A program made the translations under genes and the position numbers. Shown here piece after piece: positions 1 through 11,900 of a stretch of DNA of 64,000 nucleotides (the stretch's first letter is position 1; every line of letters starts with the position of its first letter). A model generated the notes under the pieces. It searched no databases. It was not told where the DNA came from and was given only the letters and a program-made list of their open reading frames with translations. The stretch lies in the NCBI RefSeq assembly GCF_003286085.1, contig NW_020825411.1:248001-312000 (forward strand), written 5' to 3'. Source of the stretch: Drosophila persimilis (taxonomy: Eukaryota > Arthropoda > Insecta > Diptera > Drosophilidae).

Positions 1-1
1 T

Positions 2-1585
2 TTCCTAAATCAGATGGATGACACTGAGACACCGCAGTCAGTTGCTGAAGCATTGCAAGGCGATCATTCTCAAAATTGGAAAGAATCAATGCAAACGGAA
101 TACGACGCTCTACAGGAAAATAACACGTGGTCATTGTGTGAACTCCCTCCAGGACAAAAAGCCATTGGTTCCAAATGGGTTTTTCGAATTAAGAGAAACA
201 AGGATGGTCTCATCGAGAAGTTCAAATCTCGATTGGTTGCTCAAGGCTGTGGGCAACAATTTGGAGTAAATTATTGGGAAACGTTTTCACCTGTAATTCG
301 GTACGAGACCATTCGCATGTTGTTCGCAATTGCTGCAGAAAAACAGCTGTATATGCATCAAGTAGATATATCAAATGCTTACCTGAACAGTAAACTCCAT
401 GAGACTGTGTACATGAGGCAGCCTCAGAATTTTGTCGACAAGCATCATCCAGAAAAAGTTCTAAAGCTGCGTAAAGCACTTTATGGACTCAAGCAATCCG
501 GGCGAGTATGGAACAAAACGCTCGACGAGGTATTGTCTACCATGGGCTTCAAGAGATGTAAGAACGAGGCATGCTTGTACGTCAAGAAAGATGAGCAAAC
601 ATACAGCTATATTGCAGTCTACGTCGACGATTTAATTATCGCATGTCCAAACAAAAATGACATAGCCGTAATTAAGAAGAAGATCGCATCAAACTTCAAG
701 ATGCACGATGGCGGCCCCATAAACTTTTTCCTAGGAATGGAAATTGAGCGAGACGGTGAACAGGGTTCGATTTCGTTTTGCCAGAAATCGCATATTCAAG
801 GACTATTGGACACGTATGGCATGATCAAGTGCCGTCCAGTCAGCACACCGCTCGACCCGGGCTATCAAGTTGGCTGCATTGATAATAATTGTGTCAAGGT
901 AAATGTAACACAATATCAGTCATTAATTGGTTCCCTTATGTATTTAGCAGTCTTGAGCCGACCGGACATTTTGCACGCAGTAAGCAAACTGTCGCATAGA
1001 AATACTGATCCCCATGCAGAACACGAGACGGCTGCAAAACACATTCTAAGGTATCTGGCTGGTACGAAGAATTTGGGCATCTCATACCGCAAGTGTGGTG
1101 AACCAGTAAGAGGTTTCGCTGATGCTGACTGGGCCAATGACAGGCTCGATAGAAGATCTTATAGTGGATACGCATTCTTCCTAGCAGGCAGTGCTTTTTC
1201 TTGGACTTCAACTAAGCAAAGTGTTGTCGCGTTGAGCAGCACTGAAGCTGAATACATAGCACTATCTATGGCTGCTAAAGAGGCTATTTATTTACGAAGA
1301 CTTCTCGACGAGATTGGTTGGTCAACTGTTACAGAGCCTTTAACCATCTATGGCGACAACATCAGTTCGCAACATATTGCTCAAAATCCGGTACATCACA
1401 AACGCACGAAGCACATTGATATTAAGTATCATTTTGTTCGCGAAAAAGTAGAATGTAATGAAATTATACTAGAATACGTATCGACAAACGGCAATGTTGC
1501 AGATCTACTAACAAAATGTTTAAGCAAGAAAAAACACGACGACTTTGTTAAATTACTTGGAATGACAAAGTTAAACATGCGGTAG
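2..1585 (+). CDS. copia-superfamily Pol, C-terminal part (reverse transcriptase and RNase H)
   Basis: The frame is open to the left edge, so this is the 3' part of a gag-pol ORF; the first ATG in view is at 14. It encodes the copia-type RT, which copies element RNA into DNA, with the catalytic YVDD at 620-631 and the family stretch KWVFRIKRNKDG at about 175-210. RNase H follows, with DADW near 1123, STEAEYIAL near 1240 and GDN near 1350. No stop or frameshift is visible over 528 codons, so this copy looks young. Integrase, protease and gag would lie outside the window. The superfamily assignment is firm. I did not assign a named family because the LTR does not match copia as I remember it. 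Confidence 0.93.
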   Translation, partial: FLNQMDDTETPQSVAEALQGDHSQNWKESMQTEYDALQENNTWSLCELPPGQKAIGSKWVFRIKRNKDGLIEKFKSRLVAQGCGQQFGVNYWETFSPVIRYETIRMLFAIAAEKQLYMHQVDISNAYLNSKLHETVYMRQPQNFVDKHHPEKVLKLRKALYGLKQSGRVWNKTLDEVLSTMGFKRCKNEACLYVKKDEQTYSYIAVYVDDLIIACPNKNDIAVIKKKIASNFKMHDGGPINFFLGMEIERDGEQGSISFCQKSHIQGLLDTYGMIKCRPVSTPLDPGYQVGCIDNNCVKVNVTQYQSLIGSLMYLAVLSRPDILHAVSKLSHRNTDPHAEHETAAKHILRYLAGTKNLGISYRKCGEPVRGFADADWANDRLDRRSYSGYAFFLAGSAFSWTSTKQSVVALSSTEAEYIALSMAAKEAIYLRRLLDEIGWSTVTEPLTIYGDNISSQHIAQNPVHHKRTKHIDIKYHFVREKVECNEIILEYVSTNGNVADLLTKCLSKKKHDDFVKLLGMTKLNMR

Positions 1586-1621
1586 TTAGTTTAAAATGAT
1601 AATATGTAGCTTAAGAAGAAG

Positions 1622-1828
1622 TGTTAAAAATGTAATCGATACTATTGTTTGAATAAGCAACAATTATCTGGCAACACTGTATTGTATCGTGCTCATAATG
1701 TATATACCACTTTACTCACTCTCAAATAAACGTTTAACCGAACCACTACGTGTCTCTTGTATCAGCTCCGTTTTATATATAGCTTATATATAGAACGGTA
1801 AACTAAAACGGTACAATTATATCCAACA
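1622..1828 (+). repeat. 3' LTR of the copia-like element
   Basis: It starts TGTTA right after a purine tract (aagaagaag at 1613-1621) and ends AACA, giving TG...CA ends and a length of about 207 bp. A polyadenylation-type AATAAA lies at about 1724-1729. The pol stop is 36 bp upstream. The next base starts the interrupted gypsy-like element, so the copia-like element inserted into it; the other LTR is outside the window. Boundaries come from end motifs only. Confidence 0.75.
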
Positions 1829-1891
1829 TTTTGTATTTTCAAAAAGTCGTCAATATAACAAAAGTCAGCATACATTTTCTGGAAAAAATAT

Positions 1892-2940
1892 TTAATATTT
1901 GATGTTATCTTTATGTATAATTCTGTTTCTATTGTTGATTATAATTTTATTCGGTCGATTTTCCTTAACTACCTGCTTTTTGTATCGGGATTGAAGTTTA
2001 TTTCTTTCCCCGAATTTCTTTTCATAAACTACTTCTCCTATTTTATAATCTTTTTCTCTTCTATCTTTGTTATGTAGCTTAAGCATTTTGGTCTGAGCTT
2101 CCTTAAGCAATATTGGATTATGTTTGTGTTCTATTTTGTTATACAATATGTCATATGGCATTTGATTGGTCGTTGAATGTATCGTCAGGTTATATTTCAG
2201 TGCCGCCCTTATTATTATTTCTGAATAATCTGTTAGATTTAGATCATCCTTGATGCACCGCGCTATTTCTGTTAGTGTGGAATGTACCTTTTCTACCTGA
2301 CCATTTGAGGTGCTGTGTCTGGGATCAGCATAATAAATAGTTAAGTTACTTCTTTGTATGAATGATCTAAATTGTGCTGAAGTAAAGCTTGGTTCGTTGT
2401 CAGTCATTAATGATGTTGCTAACGGAAAGTGTTGCAAAATTTCCATGACCTTATTTTCAATGTTTAATTTACTTTGAATTTCCTTGACCACCAAGTATTT
2501 GGAATAAGAATCTATACAAGTTATGAATGTTAGGTTTTGGGCATAGTATATGTCTAAGTGTAATTGATCTCCTTCTTTTGCTGGAATGGGAGCTTCCCCA
2601 ATTGGAATTTTTACAGGGTGTCTGTGATATTTGTTTTTGTTACAGATCTCACAATTTTTTATATATTCTTTTAATTTTTTGTGCAGGTTTGGCCAATAAT
2701 ACAGCTTAGTTATTTGTTTGTAATTTTCGTCTAGTCCTCTATGGGCTCTGCAATGTGTTTCTTCTATAATTATAGCTTTATCTTCTGAATTTACTACATC
2801 TTGGAGGAACTTTCTCGTGAAGAGAAATTTATTTATGAAATTTTCCTTTAGCTTATTTTGGATAAGGTATACATCTTCTAAAGTGCAGTGTATTCCTGTG
2901 GTTAAGTGAGGCTGAATAAATTCTTTTAAAATGATTAGCA
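1892..2940 (-). pseudogene. Integrase of gypsy-like element G
   Basis: The frame is open from about 2940 down to the stop at 1892. In order it shows an HHCC zinc-binding region (HCRAH near 2755, then CEICNK near 2645), a core with D in HLDIYYA (near 2560), D in TDNEPSF (near 2395) and E in NGQVEKV (near 2285), and a basic tail. Integrase joins the DNA copy to the host chromosome. The domain itself looks complete. It is called a pseudogene because the upstream RNase H is deleted with a frameshift and the element is split by B1. Confidence 0.85.
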
Positions 2941-3150
2941 GATGTCAACCGTATCAAATTCAATAATATGTCGGTTATTTTCATAAACTTTTACTAACTC
3001 ATGAACTGTGAATCTCCCTTGCGCTAATAGTAGCTGCTGTTTAAATTGGTTTAGAGGCTTGCTAGTCTCTTGAATGACGTTTTCAAAACTACTCTCTGCT
3101 GAATGCTGAGTATTTATGTCTGATTCTGATTCTGTCTGGTCGACATCACT
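2935..3150 (-). pseudogene. Pol linker between RNase H and integrase of element G, out of frame
   Basis: A short open frame with an acidic stretch (TDSDVDQTESESD) followed by sequence typical of the gypsy pol spacer (KPLNQFKQQ, RFTVHELVKVYE). It overlaps the end of the RT frame in another register, which marks the deletion junction at about 3145-3150. Confidence 0.6.
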
Positions 3151-4322
3151 ATCTGTCTGTATAAATATTTTCGCAAATTTTTTAATGCCCATACAATAGC
3201 TAATAATTCCTTTTTATTAGTAGCATATAATTGCTCGGTTTTACTTAAAGTTTTAGAAATAAATGTTATGGGATTCCCATCTTGCGACAAAACCGCACCT
3301 ATTGCTATGTCCGATGCATCTGTGGTTAATGTGAATTTTTTATTGTAATCTGGTTGTACTAATTCAATATGTGCTATTAAACTGTCCTTTAAATTATTAA
3401 ATGCTCCAATTGCTGGTTCATCCAGCTGTATTAATGTTTTCTTTGATGCCCTTCGTGAAACTTTCCCATTTACTCCACTCAGATATTTTGTTAATGGTTT
3501 GGCAATTGTGGCATAATTTCGGACAAATTTTCTGTAATACCCTGTTAGTCCTAAGAAGCTACGTAGCTCTCTGATATTTTTAGGAATTGGATAGTTTTGT
3601 ATTGTGGAGATTTTGTCTGGATCTGTTTTAATGATATTTTGGGAAACAATGTATCCCAGAAATTTGGTTTCCAATTGAAAGAATTTAGACTTTTCTAGGG
3701 AAATTTTCATGTTAGCGTTTTGCAATATCTGTATTATATGAATTAGATCTTTATAATGTTGTTCTATAGTTTTTGAAAATATTATTATATCGTCCATATA
3801 GACGTAACAAGTTTTCCCAACTTGTTCTCTAAGTATATCGTCCATTGCCCTTTGGAAAATTCTGGGAGCGTTCGTCAATCCCATAGGCATTTTTAGAAAT
3901 TCATATTTGCCGTTATTTATGGAAAAAGATGTTTTTTCAATATCTGATTCCCTCATTAAAATCTGATAGAAACCTGACTCTAAATCAATGGCCGAGAAAT
4001 ACTTTGCCTTACCTAAATTGGCAAGGATTACTGAAGGATCTTGCATAGGGTATCTATCCGGTATGGTTTCATTAAGTTTCTTAAAGTCTATTACTAATCT
4101 ATGCTTAGGAGTTCCGTCCTCATTTACTCCCTTCTTTGGTACTACTATTACCGGTGAATTATATGGGCTTTTACTAGGTCTGATTATACCTTCATCTAAC
4201 ATTTTACTTATTTCGTTATTAACGAAATCGTTAACCGAATAAGCGTATGGATACTGCTTGCCATATACCGGTCTATCATGCTCAGTGTTAATCTCTCCTT
4301 TTATATCCGTTCTGAACGGCAA
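3114..4322 (-). pseudogene. Reverse transcriptase of gypsy-like element G, RNase H truncated
   Basis: About 400 codons of Ty3/gypsy RT with PRIFQRAMDD and the catalytic YMDDII (YMDD at 3789-3800), then LGYIVSQN and the start of RNase H (TTDASDIAIGAVLSQDG). The RNase H match stops at KNLRKYLY (about 3148); from there the frame closes after 14 codons. The other frame (2935-3192) carries the linker region that normally follows RNase H. Most of RNase H is therefore missing and the frame is shifted. The N-terminal part of this frame lies in the piece beyond B1, at 19578 onward. Confidence 0.88.
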
Positions 4323-4340
4323 CTGTAAATTTATATTGGC

Positions 4341-4345
4341 ATGGT
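4341..4345. repeat. Target-site duplication ATGGT of BEL element B1, left
   Basis: ATGGT stands directly before the first base of the B1 5' LTR and again directly after its 3' LTR (19573-19577). Five base pairs is the usual size for BEL/Pao elements. It proves that B1 inserted here as one unit and still has both original ends. Confidence 0.92.
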
Positions 4346-4929
4346 TGTTTAGACACAGACATGTATTTAATGAATATTAGGAATATACAGTTCAATCTCA
4401 TACACAAATACTCATAAATAAAATTGTTCATGTCATTTCATGAAACTGAATATGACGACACGAAAAATACATTAGCAACTAAGAATAGACAATAGCACTT
4501 GTAAACTCGAACACACCAAAAGGGATCAAGCAATAAACTATCTACTTTATTGCTGCCAAGTACCTAAGTAAATACACTGAAATATAACCCCCGCACAGAG
4601 TAAGTGTACCCAATCTAAAAATACACTAACAAGGAGCCTGTGCGGTCCTTCCCATAGAATAAGAATTCCACTGTTAGCTATATAAGGAGATGCGTTTGTT
4701 CAATAAAGTCAGTATCAGAAACAGTACCATAGCTGCCTGTCACTCATCTTCCATCGCAATCAACAGAGGCTGTCGCTGTGTCTTCAGATCCTCACTTGCG
4801 CACCGTAGGATACCCTCTCCGCAGTCCAACTGGTTCAAGTTCTAGTTGCGACGACCAAACTGTAGATGGTTTATGTACCGTATGCAACCCAGCTTCCTAC
4901 ACACACACACACACACATACACATTAACA
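4346..4929 (+). repeat. 5' LTR of BEL element B1
   Basis: 584 bp, starting TGTTTAGACA and ending CATTAACA. It matches the 3' LTR (18995-19572, 578 bp) closely. The visible differences are the length of a CA microsatellite near 4900-4915 and scattered single bases such as TGTTT versus TGTTC at the start. A TATA-like TATATAAGG stands at about 4679-4687. AATAAA occurs in the stretch caataaagtc near 4701. Confidence 0.93.
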
Positions 4930-4931
4930 TT

Positions 4932-4946
4932 TGGTGACCCCCGACC
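4932..4946 (+). promoter_or_regulatory. Candidate primer-binding site of B1
   Basis: TGGTGACCCCCGACC begins two bases after the LTR, where a minus-strand primer site is expected, and the leading TGG is what a tRNA CCA end pairs with. The same sequence follows the 5' LTR in copies B3 and B4. I could not match it to a particular tRNA from memory. Confidence 0.5.
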
Positions 4947-5268
4947 TTGGTCATCCTTTCAAACTGTATAACAAGCTACAGTGAAAGGATTCGATCGATG
5001 AAGCAGTCAACAGGACATCTTCAATAAAAATTTCGCATCAGGCCATACACTTACGGTAGCATCTCCTACCAATAAGTATCACTTTGGCAAATCTGACATA
5101 TTCAGGTTATCAGCCAACAGAAAAACAGCTATAGAATTCGATTACCACCGAGGCAATCAATTTTTGTTTTTTCGTGCGTTCCATAGATTGCGATTCGGAG
5201 CGTATCCAGCTGCAAAGCAAATAAAACACTCCCAACGGGTCAAAAAGTAATAAGTACAAACAGATAGA

Positions 5269-6278
5269 ATGGATACACATATGGAGTCAGAAGCTGCCGC
5301 TACAATGGCAATGGATGTGCAACAAGAGATTGGGGAGGAAATATCGAGGTGCATTCGGAACTTTAAAAAAGATTCCCAAGAACGAAAGCAAACGGCCTCT
5401 TATTTTAAAGCCAAAATATCAGCACTCGAAAATGCGTGGAATCGCTTCAACAAAAACGACTCCAAACTTCGCGATACAGACAAAACAGATGAATACGTAA
5501 AATTCCGTGAAGACTTACGTACAACCTGTAAGCAACACATTACGATCTTTACCGAATGCCTGGATAAGCTATCACAGACTACTAGTGCTCGTGGGGAACG
5601 TCAAATCGTCTTTAAAGAAAAGCATGAGAATCCTCCAGTAGATCCCAGAGAAAGCGGTCTCATCCAGCAGCCCTCAAAGGATTACAGCAAACTGCTTTCA
5701 CTATGTCGCCGACAAAAGGCCATAGTAGAGTCCGTTAAACGCAATCTGGAACAACTTTCAGAGGCGGATGGACGCACATCAAATGATTTGATAAAATCAC
5801 TATGGACTCAAGCACAGGAAGTCCTCTTCACAATTCATGAGGAATATGAGGACCCAGTGGAAAAAGGGTATGACATGGAATCCTACCTAACACTGGAAAG
5901 TAAGGTCCAAAGAGCATTGGCAAAATCAGCCACACCAAACACGGATAACGTGCATCTTCCACGCATCAGCATCACAAAGTTTGATGAGGATCTATTAAAA
6001 TGTACCCAGTTCTTCGATCTGTCCTCATGCATGGTGCATGAGACCAACATGCCTACGGTGAAAAAGATGTGGTATCTTAAAACCACCGTTATCGGCGAGG
6101 CAGAAAGATTGATTCGACATATCGATCTAAAGGAAGAAAATTATGAAGCCGCTTGGGAAATACTAGTTGACGCATACAACAATCCCAGAGATGTTTCGAA
6201 CACGGTACTGAACCGCTTCCTCAAACACCAAACAATTAATGACGATCCAAAGTCATTAAAAGAATTGTATATAACAAC
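5269..6278 (+). pseudogene. Gag, N-terminal part, of BEL element B1 (split by element R)
   Basis: The ATG at 5269 opens a 336-codon stretch with coiled-coil-like, charged helices (for example EISRCIRNFKKDSQ), followed by the conserved BEL gag region around FDLSSCMVHETNMP and KKMWYLKTTV. Gag forms the particle that packages element RNA. The frame enters R after 6278 and stops 16 bases later. The remainder of the protein resumes at 12776. The same gag is uninterrupted in B3 (52557-54812) and B4 (56220-58475). Confidence 0.92.
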
Positions 6279-6590
6279 TGTTGACGCCCCTTAATAGAAT
6301 ATAGGATTAAATTACTTAATAATGGTTAACAATTTGAAGATTTGAATTAATATGTAAATAGTACAAAAATTGTGAATTAATTTGAAGTTGGCGCGTTACA
6401 TTATGTACGTATAAAGAATCGATAGTATCAATAGTATCGAGCCAAAACGATCTGAATTATGATCACTAGATTTAAGAGATATATACGAAATAAACGAACG
6501 AGCAAGGAACTACATCGAGCGGATTAAGGAAGGTCTGAATTGTGTAGACGGATTCCATTGGAAAACTGTTGGAGGGACTTAGCTCGTACA
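6279..6590 (+). repeat. 5' LTR of element R
   Basis: 312 bp, TGTTGACGCC...GCTCGTACA. It is the same as the 3' LTR apart from six bases missing near 6417 (present at about 12597). It holds AATAAA near 6489 and a gacttagctcgtaca end directly before the primer site. Confidence 0.95.
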
Positions 6591-6592
6591 TT

Positions 6593-6610
6593 TGGCGCCC
6601 GAGCAGGGAC
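6593..6610 (+). promoter_or_regulatory. Primer-binding site of R, complementary to tRNA-Lys(UUU)
   Basis: TGGCGCCCGAGCAGGGAC starts two bases after the 5' LTR. As I recall the 3' end of tRNA-Lys(UUU), the match is 17 of 18 with a G at position 11 that can form a wobble pair. This is a different lysine tRNA from the one used by element G. Confidence 0.8.
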
Positions 6611-7298
6611 CTTTGGAGAAGGTTCAATTACCGGATGGAGTTCACGACTGGAACTCAATAAATTTTTCACCCTGAGTCTGGCTGACGGCGAGTGCGACAG
6701 CGGCTTCGGTATCGAATTGTGAGTGTGAACTGCTTTGAGCATCTAATATTTCTTGCAGGCATGTTTAGTTCCAATTCGATGTGTGTGAATAATCTTAAAA
6801 CAATACAATTGTGTTAGTGTCAAGTGGTCGCGGCTTTGAGACTTCTGCGCTTTAATTGTTCTGTAAGCGGGGTCTCGTGTAGAAAGCAGATTACAATTAC
6901 AGTTAGCTTGAGCGCATATGTATCTGCATACACACATACAGCCTATTGCGTGCACTGCTGTACGTTGAAGCAAGGCACATACATACTTGCATATATATGC
7001 AGTTACAAGCCGGCACTTAAAGAACAGTAATTGCTATTTGACATTGATTTAACTTTGTAGTCGTTTCTTCTTTGCCTGCCGGTTCGTTGGGGCGCAAGTA
7101 CACATTTTGGTACAGTGGCGCACAGTGGTTAATTGTTGATCAATTATTGAATTGGGCAGTGTAGTGAGAATTTAAAGTTAGCCGATTATTGAATAGAGTG
7201 GCTAAACTTGGTACCGGGTTACTTACTCATGCCAATACTGAGTATTTTTTTTAGTGTTAAATTGTCACGGGTAAAACCGGTGTAAATAGTCAGTGCAA
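6611..7298 (+). other. Untranslated leader of element R
   Basis: About 690 bp between the primer site and the gag ATG. Only short frames with no recognisable domain occur. It is rich in TG/CA dinucleotides and presumably holds the packaging signal, which I cannot recognise by eye. Confidence 0.6.
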
Positions 7299-8928
7299 AT
7301 GGCACCTAGAAAGGGTAAAGATGCGGAGGTGCTCACTTCTCGAACGGCGTTAATGAATTCCTTTGTCCGTAACAAGGTCTATATCGAAAAAAAATAGCGA
7401 CTCCATGACGGCTGCGGAGCTGGAAGCCATGTTAAGTCTAATTGAGACAAACTTTAATCAGTTCTGCAACATTCAGGCTAAAATTGAACACGATAGCGAG
7501 GACGCCAGCGAATATGAAAGCCGCTATGAAGCTGAGGAGGTTTATTGCGAATTAAAGGCCAAGTTACTAAGCTGTCTTGGACATAGGGGACGGCGGCAGT
7601 CCAATGTAGGGGATCTTCTAAATAGCACACAGGTGTCTCGTTCATCGAGACTTCCCAAGCTAAAGCTGCCTGAGTTCGCTGGAAAGTTTACGGAATGGAC
7701 CAGCTGGTACAACACCTTCACTACTCTAATAGAATCAGACTCTGAATTGGATGAGTTGTCTAAATTTATTCATTTGAGATCAGCGTTAGGAGCTGGACCG
7801 TTAAGTGCGATTGAGGGTTTGGAATTAACAGGGCCTAATTATCGCAAGGCACTACGATTATTGAAAGATCGCTATGAAAATAAGGCAATTATTCTGCAAT
7901 CACATGTACAGGAGCTATTCAACTTAAGGCGGCTAAAGAGACCCGACTCAGAGGGACTGAGAGGGCTGGTAGACAATGTAAATGCCCAATTAGTAGCACT
8001 CAACTCGTTAAGCGACGATAAGGAGATTCTGGATGCAGTAATTTTCCATCTGATTCGCACAAAGCTTGATGAAGATACAATGGATAGGTGGGAAGTTGAG
8101 TGGGATTGCCAAAAGTTACCGTCGTGGTCATTGTTATCGCAGTTTCTGATAAACAGAGGAGTCAATATGGCAAATAGGGAAGTTCGGCGAGGCAATGGAG
8201 CCCGACCCAGTGGTAAAGGTGAGATGAAAAATGCGACCTTAGCTGCAACAATAGGCAGCAATGGCTGCTACGTTTGTCCTGGGACCCATGGATTGAAAGG
8301 GTGTCAAAGGTTTAACGAACTATCACCAGTACAACGTTACCATGAGGCGAAGAAGCATTCGCTGTGCCTGATTTGTTTTAGCAAGCGACATACAACTAGA
8401 AACTGTAATGGTCCGCGTTGTAGGATTTGCAGCAAGCCGCATCATGAACTTCTGCATCGAGAGATACCTATTGTTGCCAAGGAGCCGGGGCTCAAAGGGC
8501 AGGAGTTGCAAGAGCCAAAGTCACTGCATAGCTCCCTATTGTCTAGATCATCCACCAACTTTCTTGCGACCGCTGTAGTTCAAATCAAAGCTATAGACGG
8601 AGGATATCGCAATTGCAGGTGCGTGTTAGATTCCGGTAGTCAATTAAATTTTCTGACGGCTAGGATAGTCTCGGCCCTGGGCCTAGAAATGCGCGACTCA
8701 GTCATACAACTCAGTGGTATTGGAAATGCAACATCTCAAGTTATGGGAGAGGTGCAAGCGACTTTTAAATCTAGAGTCACCAGATATATGGCTACCGAGG
8801 ACTTCTGTGTGCTGAAGGAAATAACTCAGTATAACCCAACAAGCTCAGGAAATGGGAGTGGGTTCCACCCAAGGGAGTTACGCTGGCCGACCCTACATTT
8901 CAGTCCGGGGAAGATATTGACATGCTAG
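7299..8928 (+). pseudogene. Gag-protease of element R, frameshifted
   Basis: The likely start is the ATG at 7299 (MAPRKGKDAEV...), but that frame stops at 7395 just after a run of eight A (7387-7394). The main gag frame begins only in another register (from about 7363, no ATG), so a one-base slip in the A run is probable. The body shows the BEL gag region (LPKLKLPEFAGKFTEW), CCHC-type knuckles (CYVCPGTHGLKGC; CLICFSKRHTTRNC; CRICSKPHH) and an aspartic protease with DSGSQLNFLT near 8630. The frame leaves register with pol near 8860. In BEL elements gag and pol are normally one frame. Confidence 0.85.
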
Positions 8929-11900
8929 TTGGAGTCACATTGTTTTTCAAGCTAATTGTAGCAGGGCAAATTAAACTAGGAGCACACCTTCCAAGGCTTC
9001 AAAAGTCTCTGTTAGGCTGGGTCGTCGTAGGTGAATTCACGAAATCTTCTGAAGTTGCACTGTTAGCAACTGACATTGAACGAAAGGGGTCGAAAAATGA
9101 TCAGCTACAAGACCTCGTACAAAGGTTTTGGAAGTGTGAAGAAGTCCCTGAAACAGTAGATAAGTTCACTGAGGAAGAAAAACAGTGCGAAGATTGTTTT
9201 GTGACGCATGTTAAGCAGGAGGCCTCAGGACATTTAGTGGTAGCTCTGCCCTTTAAGAATCCTAAAGTTGAGTTAGGCGAAACTTATCAAATCGCACTTA
9301 CCAGGTTCTTGAATTTAGAGAAGAGGTTAAATCGTAGCCAAGCGCTGAAGGAACAATATGTTCAATTTATTGAAGAATATCGCCAGTTAGGGCATTTAAC
9401 GGCAATAGAGCCCGCCGGACAAGAAAAGGTCGAATACTTCATGCCACATCATCCGGTTATTCGCCCAGAGAGTTTGACGACCAAGTTACGAGTCGTATTT
9501 GATGCCTCATGTAGATCTAGCAACGGCAGGTCACTGAACGACGCAACCTTGGTTGGTCCAACGTTGCAGCCTGATCTGTTCGAGACTTTGACCAGGTTCC
9601 GTTTCTATAGATACGCCCTTACGGCCGACATAAAGAAAATGTACCGTCAAATATTGGTTGCGGAACCACATAGAAACTATCAATGCATTCTATGGCGATG
9701 CAACGTTTCGGATCCTATCCAGGTGCTACGCCTAAACACGGTCACTTATGGAACAAATTCGGCGCCGTTCCTGGCAGTACGTTGCCTCTATTACTTGGTC
9801 GATAGGTACGCGGAAAAATTTCCGTTAGCTAGAGAGGCAGTAAAGCGAAGTTTCTATATGGATGATATGCTGTGTGGAGCCGAATCAAAAGAGGAACTGA
9901 CAAAGTTGAAAGAACAAGTGACCGAATTATTAGGGCTAGGAAAGTTCGAGCTGCACAAATGGCGCAGCAATTATCAAGGAATGGACAACAACACCAGCGT
10001 AGAGCCCCTGATGCTAAAAACAGAGGACGCAGCTAAAACTTTGGGGATATATTGGTCAAGTCTAGAGGACAAATTCCAATTTTGCTTTAACATAAAGGTC
10101 TCCGCAATCGCCACGAAGCGATCAGTGCTGTCCGAATTGGCTCAGGTGTTTGATCCGTTAGGGTTCTTGAGTCCCTTGCTGATCTTGGGCAAGATCTTTG
10201 TTCAGGAACTTTGGCTTCTAAAGCAGGATTGGGACGAGGAGTTACCCGCAAGCTACGCAACTCAATGGCTTCGATATAGAGAAGAACTGAAACTAATTGA
10301 CAAAATTTCAATTCCGCGATCCTCAATTCCAATTACGGCCGACCCATGCACTTTGCAACTGTTTGGTTTCTCTGATGCATCCAACAGAGCTTACGGCGGC
10401 GTAATTTATGCTCGTGTTAGGGATGAAGGGGGAGGAATTTCGGTGCGACTGGTAACGGCCAAGTCCAAAGTAGCCCCAGTTAGGGTAACATCATTGCCGC
10501 GCTTGGAGTTACAAGGGGCATTGTTAGTGGCCAAGCTAATGGCAAAGGTATGCGCCTGTCTTCACATACCAGTAGAGAAGGTTAACTATTTCACGGACTC
10601 CACAATTGTGTTAAATTGGCTGTCGTCACATGCTAGTCGATGGACCACCTTCGTTGCCAATAGGGTGGCTCAAATACAAGAGCTCACACATGTACAGGAT
10701 TGGTTCAAGGTCGACACCAAATCAAACCCTGCCGATATTGTATCCAGGGGATTATTGGTAACCGAATTGAGCAAGTCAAGGATGTGGTGGAACGGTCCAG
10801 AATTTTTAATGGACGCAGCAGATGACTGGACCAAATTTAATGGGAGTGAGGAAACACAAACAGTTCCAGAGGAGAGGAAATGTAAGTTCTCGCTGACAGT
10901 TGGAAAGGTAGAAAGTAATGAGAAGTTAGATGTCGTGGGGAGATGCAAATTTGCAAATGATTTCCTCAAATTGCAGCGAGTTTTTAGCTATATTTTTCGC
11001 TGGCGTAGAATATCGTTGAGATCAAACTCAAATGAAACAGGCAACCTTACTGCAGCTGAAATGGAGGGCGGATTGCGCTATATTGTGTATAATGTGCAGC
11101 AGTTGAGCTTGCATGAGGAATTCATTAAGCTTAAAGAGGGAAAGGTAATCAAATCAGCGAGAATTCAGAGTTTAAGCCCGTTTTTACAAGAGGAAGAGGG
11201 AATAGCTATTATTCGAGTCGGCGGAAGGTTGTCCAATGCCGAATTGCCATTTGACACAAGGCATCCCATCTTAATGCCGAGTAACCATAAAGTGGTAGAG
11301 GCGCTTGTTGAACTCACACATCGAAAGAATTTACATGCCGGGGCACAATCGCTATGTGCCTTTTTGCGACAGAGATATTGGGTAATCAATTGCAGGAAAC
11401 TTGCCCGCAGGGTGATCCGTGGCTGCATACCATGCTTTCGTCGTCGGCCGCTCGCTGCAACACAGCTGATGGGAGCGCTGCCAGCTAACCGAGTGCGAGG
11501 CAATATCTACCCCTTCGATCGCGCTGGACCTGACTTTGCTGGACCAATATGGATGCACTTTCACATGCGAGGAAAACGCCCAGTAAAGGTGTATCTGTGC
11601 ATATTTGTATGCTTTGCAACAAAGGCCTGCCATATAGAGATCGTGTCGGACTTAAGCTCAAATGCGTTCATCGCGGCGTTAAAACGGTTCTTTGCAAGAC
11701 GTGGATTGAGCTCTGACCTATATTGCGACAACGCCACCAATTTTGTAGGTGCGTCACGAGAGCTCAACAGAGCTTTCGACTCGCCAAGTCAGAAGCTCAT
11801 TGACGACGAATGCAGCCAGCGAGGAGTCAGGTTTCACTTCATTCCCCCACGCTCCCCTCACTTTGGAGGATTATGGGAGAGCGCCGTGAAGGTGGCCAAA

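Larger units (their letters stand above)
1829..4345 (-). mobile_element. Gypsy-like LTR element G, left (3') portion: integrase, deleted RNase H, RT
   Basis: Minus-strand Ty3/gypsy pol sequence, cut on the left by the copia-like LTR and on the right by the BEL element B1. The piece at 19573-23852 carries the matching gag, protease and 5' LTR in the same orientation. If B1 and one copy of its ATGGT duplication are disregarded, the pol frame is continuous across the two pieces, so they are one element. Any env gene and the 3' LTR would lie to the left of the copia-like element, outside the window. No CCHC zinc knuckle is seen in its gag and its primer site is for tRNA-Lys(CUU); both fit the errantivirus (gypsy) group. 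Confidence 0.85.

Noticed and set aside
1622..1828. Naming the left element as copia or 1731
   Set aside because: The LTR length and sequence do not fit what I remember of either, and I cannot run a search.
4900..4925. CA/TG microsatellites in BEL LTRs as independent features
   Set aside because: They are part of the LTR and vary in length between copies; they need no separate explanation.
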